Origin: Alkalihalobacillus pseudalcaliphilus
Lineage (GTDB): Bacteria; Bacillota; Bacilli; Bacillales; Bacillaceae_D
Assembly (NCBI GenBank): GCA_001038565.1
Contig: LFJO01000005.1
Location: forward strand, 612,766-676,765
Reading direction: 5' to 3'
Length of the DNA stretch: 64,000 bases
Each line of letters opens with the position of its first letter. Position 1 is the stretch's first letter. This document shows, one piece after another, positions 47,585-55,960 of the stretch. Made by a program: the position numbers and the translations under genes. The notes beneath the pieces were generated by a model. The model did not search any database. It was not told where the DNA came from and saw only the letters and a list, made by a program, of their open reading frames with translations.

Positions 47585-48631
47585 TTAGTCACAAATCCGA
47601 TAGTAACCGTTAATTTTTTTCAAGCTATTAGCAGCCAATTGGAGGATGACGGGTTGATGGATGAGTTTTCTTTCTTGTTCGATTTCAAGGATAATGAAGT
47701 GTCGACAAAGCATAATGCCATCTTGGTAAAAAGAATTCATCGGGTCAAATCCGATGATGTGACCGCTCAGTTGGATGAGTGAGCTTTTTTTGTTCCAAAA
47801 CGTTTGGAAAAGCTGTTTTCTTTCTTTGGTATGCTTATCAAAAGCATGTTGGAAAGCTGATTCATTTCGTATAGCGACTTGATTAAGGCTTTGCGGTGCA
47901 TCTTCAAATCGAGATAAGATATTCTCGTTGATATGCAAATTTTGATTATACGTCATATGAAGTTGGTTCATTGCCATGAAAAGTAGGGTCCCGGTATAAT
48001 AAGCTAACTTTCGAACGTGAAAAAAATCTTGGTCATAACGGGTAATCTTAGTTTTATAATCTTTCATTCTCGCTCTAAATTTCTGCTCGTCAAGTTGTTG
48101 TAAGGCTAGTGTACCAACAAATTCAGCACCGCCCTCAATCAGTTCTGTTTTTATTTCCTCATCTAAAAATTCACCAATAACGCTTCTTCGTTTTTGACGT
48201 AATCCAAAGAACGTAGAAAGACTCTCTTTTTTACCCTCTAATACGGAGACTAGCTCTATATTTTCGATCGCTTTCATCCTAAGATTTTCCTCACTTGCTG
48301 GGTATTGTAACAGCAATAACTCGTTGGCATAACGCTTTTCATCTCGTTCTTTTTGAAATGCATGAAACATTTCGTGAACTAAATTAGAGGCTAAAACATC
48401 GTAATCCTCATTTAAACCGACAGAAACGTCCCATATTGCAACTAAGTGATTCTCAAATTCTATGACAGTATTCGCTAAAAAACGTTGGTCTTTCTTATAA
48501 TATTGACCGTTATAGTAGACTTGGTCCTCATTATAAAGAGCAAAAGGGTATTGATGGAAATTGGACCATAATTGTGAAAAATTGATTTTTGCAAGACGAA
48601 TCTCTACTTCTTGATAAAGGATTTCTAACAT
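47585..48631 (-). CDS. Putative HExxH metalloprotease-like protein
   Basis: I do not recognise the family. The 348-residue soluble protein has HEMFH at 86-90 in ASNLVHEMFHAFQKE and ELIEGGAEF around 163-171. Together these suggest a gluzincin-type zinc site (H86, H90 and E166 or E170). There is no signal peptide or membrane segment, so it should act in the cytosol. It overlaps the upstream regulator gene by 7 bases, with GGAGG before its ATG, so the two are coupled. The link recalls other regulator/protease pairs such as ImmR/ImmA, but the regulator type differs. Confidence 0.65.
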   Translation of the reverse strand: MLEILYQEVEIRLAKINFSQLWSNFHQYPFALYNEDQVYYNGQYYKKDQRFLANTVIEFENHLVAIWDVSVGLNEDYDVLASNLVHEMFHAFQKERDEKRYANELLLLQYPASEENLRMKAIENIELVSVLEGKKESLSTFFGLRQKRRSVIGEFLDEEIKTELIEGGAEFVGTLALQQLDEQKFRARMKDYKTKITRYDQDFFHVRKLAYYTGTLLFMAMNQLHMTYNQNLHINENILSRFEDAPQSLNQVAIRNESAFQHAFDKHTKERKQLFQTFWNKKSSLIQLSGHIIGFDPMNSFYQDGIMLCRHFIILEIEQERKLIHQPVILQLAANSLKKINGYYRICD

Positions 48632-49083
48632 GTTTGATCCTCCGCGTCTTGAATGATACTTTGAATAGTAAGAATAAGCTCCTTTTGTCCAGAGAACATG
48701 ACTCGGATGATTTGTTTATTTTCTAAGTATTGATAAGAGAATTGGAATTTACCTTCTTTTGGTAATAATTGCATGACCTTCTTTTGCCAATGTGTCGCGT
48801 GTTGAATAGTTGAGCAGGGAATATCTATGACCGTGCACATTTCAGTCTCTTGTATAGAGGAGTGATTTAGGAATTCAGATATAATTTTATTTTTTTCTTG
48901 TTCGATTTTTACTTCTATATCCGAATTATGAAATAAAGCTTCTAGATTTTCCTCAGTGAAGCGCCATTGGCCTCCAATTTTTGTCCCTTTGAGAAGACCA
49001 TTTTTTAAATAGGTCCTTATAGTGCGAGAGGTTAAGCGTGTCATGGTGGCAATTTCATCAATCGTATAAAATGTTTTATTCAT
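48625..49083 (-). CDS. Excisionase/MerR-type HTH regulator
   Basis: The 152-residue protein starts with a winged-helix-like HTH (TIDEIATMTRLTSRTIRTYLKNGLLKGTKIGGQWRFTEE in sequence, about 7-46). This is the excisionase/MerR-like DNA-binding type used by small regulators. The C-terminal half (55-152) resembles nothing I can name and could sense a ligand or the partner protein. GGAGG precedes the ATG at 49083. The promoter region contains four tandem 10-bp repeats. Its stop codon overlaps the start of the metalloprotease-like gene. Confidence 0.75.
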   Translation of the reverse strand: MNKTFYTIDEIATMTRLTSRTIRTYLKNGLLKGTKIGGQWRFTEENLEALFHNSDIEVKIEQEKNKIISEFLNHSSIQETEMCTVIDIPCSTIQHATHWQKKVMQLLPKEGKFQFSYQYLENKQIIRVMFSGQKELILTIQSIIQDAEDQTC

Positions 49084-49100
49084 ATTGGAACCTCCTATTT

Positions 49101-49140
49101 ATTCATTTATTTTCATTTTATTTCATATAATTTCATATGT
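49101..49140 (-). promoter_or_regulatory. Four tandem 10-bp operator-like repeats
   Basis: TTCAT recurs at exact 10-base intervals: 49102-49106, 49112-49116, 49122-49126 and 49132-49136. On the minus strand this reads as four ATGAAnnnnn units, one per helical turn, directly before the regulator gene and inside its probable promoter. This is a likely binding array for the regulator. Confidence 0.7.
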
Positions 49141-49143
49141 AAA
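49115..49143 (-). promoter_or_regulatory. Probable promoter of the regulator-metalloprotease pair
   Basis: On the minus strand TTTACA (49143-49138) and TAAAAT (49120-49115) are 17 bases apart. The spacer and -10 lie within the 10-bp repeats, so a protein bound there would compete with RNA polymerase. Confidence 0.55.
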
Positions 49144-49263
49144 GAGAGAATTATATGTAAATAAACATAAGCTTCATTGAGGTAAAAAACTCGTACTTGT
49201 CGTATGGGGAAGCTTATGATACATTATAAAAAGAGTTGGAAATAATTAATTTCAAAGAAAGTA

Positions 49264-49292
49264 TTGTCAAATTTTTATTATCGTGATATTAT
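49264..49292 (+). promoter_or_regulatory. Sigma-A promoter of the tRNA cluster
   Basis: TTGTCA (49264-49269) and TATTAT (49287-49292) are spaced by 17 bases. The first tRNA begins 15 bases after the -10. Confidence 0.7.
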
Positions 49293-49307
49293 AGTTCTTG
49301 TCGTTAT

Positions 49308-49382
49308 TCCACAGTAGCTCAGTGGTAGAGCAATCGGCTGTTAACCGATCGGTCGTAGGTTCGAGTCCTACCTGTGGAGCCA
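49308..49382 (+). tRNA. tRNA-Asn (GTT)
   Basis: Acceptor TCCACAG/CTGTGGA, D arm with AGTGGTAGAGC, anticodon loop CTGTTAA (GTT), T loop TTCGAGT. The 3' CCA is encoded. Confidence 0.95.
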
Positions 49383-49387
49383 TATTT

Positions 49388-49461
49388 GGCGGTGTAGCTC
49401 AGCTGGCTAGAGCGTACGGTTCATACCCGTGAGGTCGGGGGTTCGATCCCCTCCGCCGCTA
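49388..49461 (+). tRNA. tRNA-Met (CAT), elongator type
   Basis: Acceptor GGCGGTG/CGCCGCT, anticodon loop TTCATAC, T loop TTCGATC. The anticodon stem TACGG/CCGTG lacks the three G-C pairs of initiator tRNA, so it is an elongator. CCA is not encoded. Assignment as Met over lysidine-modified Ile2 is by resemblance only. Confidence 0.85.
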
Positions 49462-49484
49462 CTTTAATTACATACACATACTTT

Positions 49485-49561
49485 GGACCCTTAGCTCAGT
49501 TGGTTAGAGCACTCGGCTCATAACCGATCGGTCGTAGGTTCGAGTCCTACAGGGTCCACCA
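49485..49561 (+). tRNA. tRNA with CAT anticodon, Ile2 or Met
   Basis: Acceptor GGACCCT/AGGGTCC, anticodon loop CTCATAA, T loop TTCGAGT, encoded CCA. The loop and stem resemble the CAU-reading isoleucine tRNA whose C34 is changed to lysidine. Without the TilS identity elements checked, Met cannot be excluded. Confidence 0.85.
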
Positions 49562-49568
49562 AAGTTAC

Positions 49569-49658
49569 GGAGGAATACCCAAGTCCGGCTGAAGGGATCG
49601 GTCTTGAAAACCGACAGGCGGGTTAAACCGCGCGGGGGTTCGAATCCCTCTTCCTCCG
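49569..49658 (+). tRNA. tRNA-Ser (TGA)
   Basis: Acceptor GGAGGAA/TTCCTCC, long variable arm typical of serine tRNA, anticodon loop TCTTGAAAA (TGA), T loop TTCGAAT, discriminator G. CCA is not encoded. Confidence 0.94.
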
Positions 49659-49664
49659 CTTCGA

Positions 49665-49714
49665 AAAAAGCTATTTACCTCGATTTATATCGATGGTAAG
49701 TAGCTTTTTGTTTT
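49665..49714 (+). terminator. Terminator of the tRNA cluster
   Basis: AAAAAGCTA and TTTACC pair with GGTAA and TAGCTTTTT, with inner CGAT/ATCG pairing. A TTTTTGTTTT tail follows. Confidence 0.85.
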
Positions 49715-50001
49715 ATATCCAATCAGTTGCGCCGAATGTTAAAAGGACAGATTGTAGAATAAATAAGGTGGAGGATGTTTTAATTTAGAGAGACTGGGAA
49801 TAGCTCCTATGGAGGGCATTTGAAAGATGAAACCATAAAGTGTAAAATCAAAAAAACTTTGATGCATAATGATTGCAGAAACGCGGAAACTTTGATAATG
49901 TAATATTTGTAGACTTAATAAACATTTTTGTTTCAAAAGTCGATGCCTATTTTGAAGTTAGACTTCAAAACTATGCTTAAACATTTAAGGAGGAGATTAG
50001 A
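49715..50001. other. sodA upstream region
   Basis: About 290 bases without a gene. The 3' end has overlapping inverted repeats before sodA, listed separately. I cannot assign a firm sigma-A promoter. Confidence 0.4.
49932..49970 (+). promoter_or_regulatory. Overlapping inverted repeats before sodA
   Basis: TTTTGAAGT (49950-49958) and ACTTCAAAA (49962-49970) form a perfect 9-bp inverted repeat with a 3-base centre. TTCAAAA (49932-49938) can pair with the same TTTTGAA instead, so two mutually exclusive hairpins, or three half-sites of one operator, are possible. Confidence 0.5.
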
Positions 50002-50610
50002 ATGGCATACGAATTACCGCAATTACCTTACGCAGCAAACGCATTAGAGCCTCATATTGATGAAACGACAATGAATATTCATCATGGCAAACACCATCAA
50101 ACTTACGTAACGAAGTTAAACGCAGCACTTGAAGGACACGAGGATCTTGCTAGCAAGACGATCGAGGACTTAGTAGCGAACTTAGACGCTGTACCTGAAA
50201 GCATTCGTACAGCTGTAAGAAACAACGGTGGTGGACACGCTAACCATAAGCTATTCTGGGAACTGCTTTCTCCTAATGGTGGTGGAGCACCAAAAGGTGA
50301 AGTAGCAGACGCGATTAATTCTACTTTCGGTAGCTTCGAAGCATTTAAAGAAAAGTTTGCAGATGCAGGTGCTAACCGTTTCGGTTCTGGTTGGGCTTGG
50401 TTAGTTGTTGCTGATGGCAAACTAGAAATCACAAGCACGCCAAACCAAGATTCACCATTAACAGAAGGTAAAACTCCTGTTCTTGGCTTAGACGTTTGGG
50501 AGCATGCTTACTACTTAAATTATCAAAATCGTCGTCCTGACTACATCGGTGCATTCTGGAATGTAGTAAACTGGGACAAGGTAGAAGAATTATATCAAGC
50601 AGCTAAATAA
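50002..50610 (+). CDS. sodA: Manganese superoxide dismutase
   Basis: The 202-residue Mn/Fe-type superoxide dismutase has metal ligands in MNIHHGKHH (His27), NHKLFW (His82) and LDVWEHAYY (Asp and His). GGGHANH and GSGWAWL are the family signatures, and the residue pattern fits the Mn enzyme usual for Bacillus. GGAGGAG lies before the ATG. It is monocistronic, with a terminator. With the Mn catalase it forms a manganese-based defence against oxygen radicals and peroxide. Confidence 0.97.
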   Translation: MAYELPQLPYAANALEPHIDETTMNIHHGKHHQTYVTKLNAALEGHEDLASKTIEDLVANLDAVPESIRTAVRNNGGGHANHKLFWELLSPNGGGAPKGEVADAINSTFGSFEAFKEKFADAGANRFGSGWAWLVVADGKLEITSTPNQDSPLTEGKTPVLGLDVWEHAYYLNYQNRRPDYIGAFWNVVNWDKVEELYQAAK

Positions 50611-50627
50611 TTTCATTTAGCCAAATA

Positions 50628-50667
50628 ACTAACCATAGGTCTATGACCTTTATGGTTAGTTTTTTTA
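50628..50667 (+). terminator. Terminator of sodA
   Basis: ACTAACCATA and TATGGTTAGT form a 10-bp stem followed by T6. Confidence 0.9.
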
Positions 50668-51084
50668 TGGTTTTAGGATATTTTCTGGGGACGAGAGCAG
50701 TTAGTAGTGAGTAAAGAAGTTAAAGCGATATGTACTAATTACCTAATTGGCAATTTAAACAGTTCGTTAGGTAATTGAAAAGATAGGAGTATGGCACTCT
50801 ATATGGGCAGTTACTCAAGAGGATTGAAGGAGTAAGTGAAGAAAAATCGTGGAAGGCTCTGGCTTTTAACTGTTGGCTTAACCTAGCGGAAGAATAGACC
50901 TTAGATCCAGTGGCGAAGCCGATTAACTCACCACCGCGCGATTGTCTCGAATCATGATTTTCGGTAGCGACGAGCAACGATCCATGTTCGCACTAATTCA
51001 TATAAAAGGAAAAATGAAGCAACTTTCATCTGAAAGAATATCGTCAGAATCAAATGACACACTATGAGTAGGGTGGTGTTGTCT
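50668..51084. other. Repeat-bearing gap before yqgE
   Basis: About 415 bases. 50668-50878 shows no gene and 50879-51008 is family 1 copy H. The minus-strand frame 50735-50977 overlaps the repeat and is not counted. Confidence 0.55.
50879..51008 (+). repeat. Family 1 repeat, copy H (shortened)
   Basis: ACCTAGCGGAAGAA, GATCCAGTGGCGAAGCCGATTAACTCA in sequence, GCGATTGTCTCG and ATGATTTTCGGTAGCGACGAG are recognisable. The first arm is truncated. It ends in AATTCATATAAAAGG about 75 bases before yqgE, co-oriented. Confidence 0.75.
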
Positions 51085-52380
51085 TTGAGAAAAGCAATCC
51101 TTACAAAAATGATTGGTAACATTGAAGTGACAAAGGATTTAGCGCTCTTACTCTTTATAGGAGGGCTTTATGCCTTAAGTATCGCATTATCGAACACGTT
51201 TGTGAACGTCTACCTCTGGAAGCAATCAGGTGAATTTATTGATTTAGCCTTGTATAACCTAGCTTCAGTTGTCTTTCAGCCGATAACGTTCATCCTCGCC
51301 GGAAGGTGGGCGAAAAAAATTGACCGAATTATCGTCCTAAGATTAGGTGTTATATTTCTGGCGATATTTTTTACGACCGTATTATTACTAGGAGAACAAG
51401 CAAACCGTTATATCCTTTTATTGGGAGCATTAATTGGTATCGGATATGGATTTTATTGGTTAGCGTTTAATGTTTTAACTTTTGAAATCACTGAACCTGA
51501 TACGAGAGATTTTTTTAATGGCTTTTTAGGGTTATTAACATCTTTTGCAGGAATGATTGGACCGATTGTTTCAGGTTTAATTATTACAAAAATGAGTTCT
51601 TTTACAGGGTATACTGTCATTTTCTCGATTTCTTTAGGGTTGTTCGTTGTGTCTGTACTCCTTAGTTTCCTTTTACAAAGGAGGTCAGCAGAAGGGCGTT
51701 ATTACTTTAAAGAAATTTTACAAGAAAGAAAACATAATAAAAATTGGGCTCAAATTCTTTATGCACACTTTTTCCAAGGGTTACGTGAAGGGACATTTAT
51801 GTTTGTGATCACTGTGTGGGTGTATATCGTTACACAGAGTGAATTAGCACTTGGAACATATGGCTTAGTAGCATCTTCTGTCCAGTTTGTAGCTTATTAC
51901 TTAGCAACTAGATTAATCAAACCTGCTTATCGCAAAAAGGCTATTTTAATTGGCGGTTTAATTTTATATGGGGCCATTTTTCTCATACTATTTCAATTAT
52001 CCTTTCCAAAACTAATTACATATGGAGTTATCATTTCACTCGCATATCCCATGTTACTAGTACCTTATTTATCATTAACATACGATGTAATTGGGAAAGC
52101 CAAAAACGCAAAGGAAATGAGGATAGAATACATTGTAGTTAGAGAAGTATTCTTAAATAGTGGAAGGATTATTTCGGTCTTAGCCTTTATAGCTACCATT
52201 AGTTTCTTTCCAGAAAAAACCGGCATTCCGATCTTGTTATTATTCCTCGGAGCAGGACACACATGTATTTATTGGTTTGTCCGTAAAGTTAGGTTTTCAG
52301 GACCAGAAGGAGGAAAGGGTGTGCCATTTTCAACGCAACGTAATGGCGAAAATGGTAGTACTGGGGGAACAACCTTTTAA
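51085..52380 (+). CDS. yqgE: Major facilitator superfamily transporter
   Basis: The 431-residue protein has twelve membrane helices of the major facilitator type. Its position between sodA and pbpA matches B. subtilis yqgE. The substrate is unknown. Loop sequences such as GRWAKKIDRIIVLRLG fit the MFS signature between helices 2 and 3. I chose TTG 51085, which has GGGTGGTG 8 bases upstream. An ATG at 51064 lies before that site and is less likely. The C-terminal tail is hydrophilic and rich in Gly, Asn and Thr. Confidence 0.85.
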   Translation: MRKAILTKMIGNIEVTKDLALLLFIGGLYALSIALSNTFVNVYLWKQSGEFIDLALYNLASVVFQPITFILAGRWAKKIDRIIVLRLGVIFLAIFFTTVLLLGEQANRYILLLGALIGIGYGFYWLAFNVLTFEITEPDTRDFFNGFLGLLTSFAGMIGPIVSGLIITKMSSFTGYTVIFSISLGLFVVSVLLSFLLQRRSAEGRYYFKEILQERKHNKNWAQILYAHFFQGLREGTFMFVITVWVYIVTQSELALGTYGLVASSVQFVAYYLATRLIKPAYRKKAILIGGLILYGAIFLILFQLSFPKLITYGVIISLAYPMLLVPYLSLTYDVIGKAKNAKEMRIEYIVVREVFLNSGRIISVLAFIATISFFPEKTGIPILLLFLGAGHTCIYWFVRKVRFSGPEGGKGVPFSTQRNGENGSTGGTTF

Positions 52381-52424
52381 GAAAAATTGAAACAACATTG
52401 TCAAAAAGGCTATCGCTATTTTTT

Positions 52425-52452
52425 TTGACAGCCTTTAAAGTTATGTTATAAT
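52425..52452 (+). promoter_or_regulatory. Sigma-A promoter of 6S RNA
   Basis: The consensus TTGACA (52425-52430) and TATAAT (52447-52452) are separated by 16 bases, with transcription starting near 52460. Confidence 0.8.
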
Positions 52453-52459
52453 AATTGTA

Positions 52460-52695
52460 CAAGTAAATGAAAAGCCTGCTGTGTTAGTCAGCTTCTATTT
52501 GTTTCGAACCTTGTTTTCATAAAGGGAGCCTCAAATTGAATGTCTGCCAACATGCCAATATATTTGGACGTTGAAGGATCTTCTGCGGGCACCCACCTAC
52601 GAGTGTAGGTTCATGAAACAACTGTAGCAACGGCATTCGCGGGTTTTACGACTTACAAACAATCCAGGCACCTGACATTTAGGTGTCTGTTCTTA
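52460..52695 (+). ncRNA. ssrS: 6S RNA
   Basis: The non-coding stretch follows a consensus promoter. Its 5' part CCTGCTGTGTTAGT and TTCGAACC and its 3' part TGCGGGCACCCACC resemble Bacillus 6S RNA. GCCTG (52474-52478) pairs with CAGGC (52665-52669) to close the long hairpin. A short hairpin CACCT/AGGTG with TGTTCTT then ends it. 6S RNA mimics an open promoter and sequesters sigma-A RNA polymerase in stationary phase. Exact ends are estimated. Confidence 0.82.
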
Positions 52696-52776
52696 TGTAT
52701 ACATAATCACTCTCACGTATTAATCACTTTAATTTAGTCCTTTTTTATTTGTTGAGTTTTGAATTAAAGTATTAGT

Positions 52777-52899
52777 AGACACCTAGCGGAAGAAATGCCA
52801 GTGGGACATAGTGTCATGCGATTGTCTCGGATCATGATTGTCGGTAGCGGTGTTTAATGCTCCGCACATGAGGTTTAGATAACTTATTACATACAAAAT
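52777..52899 (+). repeat. Family 1 repeat, copy I (internal deletion)
   Basis: ACCTAGCGGAAGAAA, CAGTGGGACATAGTG, GCGATTGTCTCGGATCATGATTG-type sequence and GCTCCGCACATGAG are present. The middle stems are deleted. It ends in TTACATACAAAAT about 27 bases before the pbpA start, co-oriented. Confidence 0.75.
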
Positions 52900-52925
52900 A
52901 TTAAATAAAGGCGAGGTGAGAACGG

Positions 52926-54986
52926 GTGAGTCCAAAAGAAAAAACAAAGAAAAAAAGACAAATCCCTTTTCGATTAAATATCTTGTTCTTTGCGGTTTTT
53001 ATCCTATTTTCAATCTTAATATTACGATTAGGATATGTACAAATAGTACAAGGTGAAGAGTACAAAAAAGAATTAGAACGAACAAGTGCTTCAACAGCTA
53101 GAATTGATGCCCCCCGAGGGTTGATGTACGATCGTTACGGTCACATCGTGGTTGATAACGAATTAGTCTTATCACTTACATACACGAACCCTTCACAACA
53201 AACAAGCGCAACTGAAATGTTAAAATTAGCATGGAAATTACGTGAATTCGTTAAAATTGATACTGAGAATGTACGTGATTTCACTATGAGAGAATATCTT
53301 CTCCAGCAAATGAATGCTGATGATATTAAAGCTTTAACAGAAGACATTGAAACAGAGGACATGTCAGCAGGAGAACTTTATCGTACTCAAATTAATGCAA
53401 TTCCAGCTGAAAGATTAGAAGCGTTTTCAGAGCGGGAGCTCGAAGTAATTGCGATCTTTCAAGAAATGTCTGCAGGGTATGCCAATACACCACAGAGAAT
53501 TAAGGTCGATATAACAGAAGAAGAAGCACATATAATTAGTGAGAGATTGGATGAATTACCCAATATTGATATCATTCGAGATTCTGAACGAGCTTACCCA
53601 TATGGAAATAATTATGTTTTTGGTAGAATAAGTTCGATTCCACGTGAAGCGATAAATAGCTATTTAGCTAAAGGATATTCTCGATCTGATCAGGTGGGGA
53701 CAAGTTATTTAGAAAGAGAATATGAAGAGGCTCTACGTGGTGAAAAGGCGTTAGTTGAAAATTATACAACAACTACAGGTAATTTAACCGAAAGTGAAAC
53801 GGTAGAACGATTAGGACAAAGAGGTAATGATTTAGTTTTGTCACTTGATATGGAATATCAGCAGTTACTCGAAGACAGCCTCGAAAAACATGTTAAGGCT
53901 GGAGCAGCTGAATATCGATATCATAAAACGGCTTATGCAATAGTAATGGATCCGTTTACAGGTGAAGTTCTAGCAATGGGAGGTTATGAAGATAATGTAG
54001 GAGGAAATGGTCCTACATTTGCCAATCATGGACCTATATCTAATATGTATGTAATGGGTTCTACAGTAAAGCCAGCTACGGTTTTAGCTGGTTTTGAAAC
54101 AGGAGTAGTACAACGTCAGACGATAATTAACGATCGACCCATTAGAATAGGGGATGAAACATTTAGTTCAGTTAATCCTATGGGAAACATTAACTATGTT
54201 ACCGCAATAGAACGCTCTTCTAATATTTATATGGCAGAAATTGGTCTGAGGCTTGGGAATTATTATCAAAATGGGAATCGTATCATTATGAATAATTTTC
54301 ACTCAGCATTAGATACTTTAAGGTATTATTATAGTCAATTTGGTCTAGGTGTAGATACCGGAATAGATTTACCCGAAAATCAAGTCAATAACGGATTGAT
54401 AGGTGATATGACACAAGGTGGTTCATTATTACACAATACTTTTGGCCAATATGATAATTATACCCCATTACAAATGGTTCAATATGTCTCAACGATTGCT
54501 AACGGTGGTTATCGTGTTCAACCACTCATGGTATCTGAAATTAGACAACCATCTTCAAATAAGCTTGAACTAGGCCCAATTGTGAAAAAGAATGAGATGA
54601 ATATCTTAAACAGAGTAGATATGGATGATAGTATGATTACTGATATGCAAAAAGCTATGGAACAAGTGGTACATGGTAATCGTGGTACGGCAAGAAACGT
54701 TTTTAGAGGTAATTTAATGCATGATATTAGAGCTGCTGGAAAAACAGGAACAGCACAAGCATTTTATTTTGATAATGAAGGTACTATGCGTGAAGCTAAT
54801 AATCAAACTTTTGTTGGTTATGCACCAGCTGACAACCCAGAAATAGCTTTTGCGATAGTGGCTCCTTATGTAAGAGAAACAAACTCGTATAATATGAGTC
54901 AACAAATTGGTGCAGATATTGTAAATAGTTATTTTGATTTAAAAGAAAAACGAAATGGACCTGCGAAAATAGGAACCGATGAATAA
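52926..54986 (+). CDS. pbpA: Class B penicillin-binding protein 2
   Basis: The 686-residue transpeptidase has an N-terminal membrane anchor (about 17-38). A PBP dimerisation domain includes the RIDAPRGLMYDR motif, and the transpeptidase domain has SxxK (STVK in MGSTVKPATVLAG), SxN (RSSNIYM) and KTG (GKTGTAQ). It cross-links peptidoglycan, probably in elongation, like B. subtilis PBP2a (yqgF/pbpA). The start is GTG 52926 after GGCGAGGTGAG. A strong terminator follows. Confidence 0.95.
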   Translation: MSPKEKTKKKRQIPFRLNILFFAVFILFSILILRLGYVQIVQGEEYKKELERTSASTARIDAPRGLMYDRYGHIVVDNELVLSLTYTNPSQQTSATEMLKLAWKLREFVKIDTENVRDFTMREYLLQQMNADDIKALTEDIETEDMSAGELYRTQINAIPAERLEAFSERELEVIAIFQEMSAGYANTPQRIKVDITEEEAHIISERLDELPNIDIIRDSERAYPYGNNYVFGRISSIPREAINSYLAKGYSRSDQVGTSYLEREYEEALRGEKALVENYTTTTGNLTESETVERLGQRGNDLVLSLDMEYQQLLEDSLEKHVKAGAAEYRYHKTAYAIVMDPFTGEVLAMGGYEDNVGGNGPTFANHGPISNMYVMGSTVKPATVLAGFETGVVQRQTIINDRPIRIGDETFSSVNPMGNINYVTAIERSSNIYMAEIGLRLGNYYQNGNRIIMNNFHSALDTLRYYYSQFGLGVDTGIDLPENQVNNGLIGDMTQGGSLLHNTFGQYDNYTPLQMVQYVSTIANGGYRVQPLMVSEIRQPSSNKLELGPIVKKNEMNILNRVDMDDSMITDMQKAMEQVVHGNRGTARNVFRGNLMHDIRAAGKTGTAQAFYFDNEGTMREANNQTFVGYAPADNPEIAFAIVAPYVRETNSYNMSQQIGADIVNSYFDLKEKRNGPAKIGTDE

Positions 54987-54990
54987 ATGG

Positions 54991-55020
54991 AAAAAGCACC
55001 TGTGAAACAGGTGCTTTTTG
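54991..55020. terminator. Bidirectional terminator after pbpA
   Basis: AAAAAGCACCTG and CAGGTGCTTTTT form a 12-bp stem with a TGAAA loop. Confidence 0.92.
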
Positions 55021-55362
55021 TTAGGCTTTTTTGTATTTTGTATGAAGAATGCTAATGACTTCATTTTCAGTTAGCTTCATTTGTACCGCAATTTCTTCCA
55101 CTGTTAAACCTTGTTCTTGGAGGGTTAACACATCTTCTATTAATCGGTCACGAACACTGCCCCGCTTGGGTTTGTCCTGGCTTTGTTCCTTTTCCGTTTC
55201 TAAATGTTGGATTCTTTTGTTTAGTAAATATAATTCCTTTTTTGATGTAATGATCAGTTCATCTAGTTCTTTATGAAGTTGTTCGGTTTGATCCTTTTGA
55301 TAAAAAGATAAAATCATTAATAATATCGCTAAAACGAGCAACGAGCTGAAGACCCATTCCAT
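55021..55362 (-). CDS. Small membrane protein with coiled coil and HTH-like C-terminus
   Basis: The 113-residue protein has one N-terminal membrane helix (about 3-20), a coiled-coil stretch (about 27-60) and a basic linker. Its C-terminal helix-turn-helix-like segment, DVLTLQEQGLTVEEIAVQMKLTENEVISIL, lies at about 80-109. The layout recalls SwrB/DUF6115-type proteins, but I cannot confirm the family by eye. Function is unknown. The minus-strand ATG at 55362 has AAAGGTTG upstream. It converges on pbpA. Confidence 0.7.
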   Translation of the reverse strand: MEWVFSSLLVLAILLMILSFYQKDQTEQLHKELDELIITSKKELYLLNKRIQHLETEKEQSQDKPKRGSVRDRLIEDVLTLQEQGLTVEEIAVQMKLTENEVISILHTKYKKA

Positions 55363-55960
55363 TTAAATCAACCTTTCTACAAGTTAAACTTATCTCTACT
55401 ATGATATCGGAACTTTTAGGTGTAATTCCATACTTTTAATAAAACCTTTTTAATTTTAACATAGTCGAACAAAAAATATAAGAATTTAAATGTAATCGCT
55501 TACTTTGAAGGTGTTTGAAGTATGAGATAAAATCTTACATAAATATACGTTAATATGTAATGAAACATGGCTATAAACTGACAAAATATGATAAAATAAA
55601 TTGTCGAAATATTTTTATTAATTTTGTAACTATTGATTTATAGGGGTTATTATTGTTTTCGACATGTTTCTTCACTTGTCTGTGTTTGTGATGGTATGTA
55701 TGATAAATGTATCGAAAGTAGAGTATCTCATTTAAGTTCTAAGTAAGGAATTATAAAAAATGACCATGTGTATATCTTTAATCAGTCAAGTCTACCCTCA
55801 TATAACAAACTAGAGATTAACCTCCATGATACATAAACGTTTTAAAACCCTCAAGCAAGCAACAGAGACTTAGCCCAAAATAATCATCACATATCAGAGA
55901 AGTAAATGTAATTGGTTATAGATAGCATTATACTTTTATTCTTTTAAGGAGGTGAAAAAA
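55363..55960. other. Long AT-rich leader region before the glucan cluster
   Basis: About 600 bases with no gene. A possible sigma-A promoter lies at 55676-55704 and would give a leader of about 250 bases. I see no known riboswitch and no repeat family member. Confidence 0.45.
55676..55704 (+). promoter_or_regulatory. Possible sigma-A promoter of the glucan cluster
   Basis: TTGTCT (55676-55681) and TATGAT (55699-55704) are 17 bases apart. This is the best promoter-like sequence in the 600 bases before the operon. Confidence 0.45.

Noticed and set aside
47546-47782. 78-codon plus-strand frame opposite the metalloprotease-like gene
   Set aside because: It is antisense to a longer, better supported gene and has no ribosome binding site or recognisable features.
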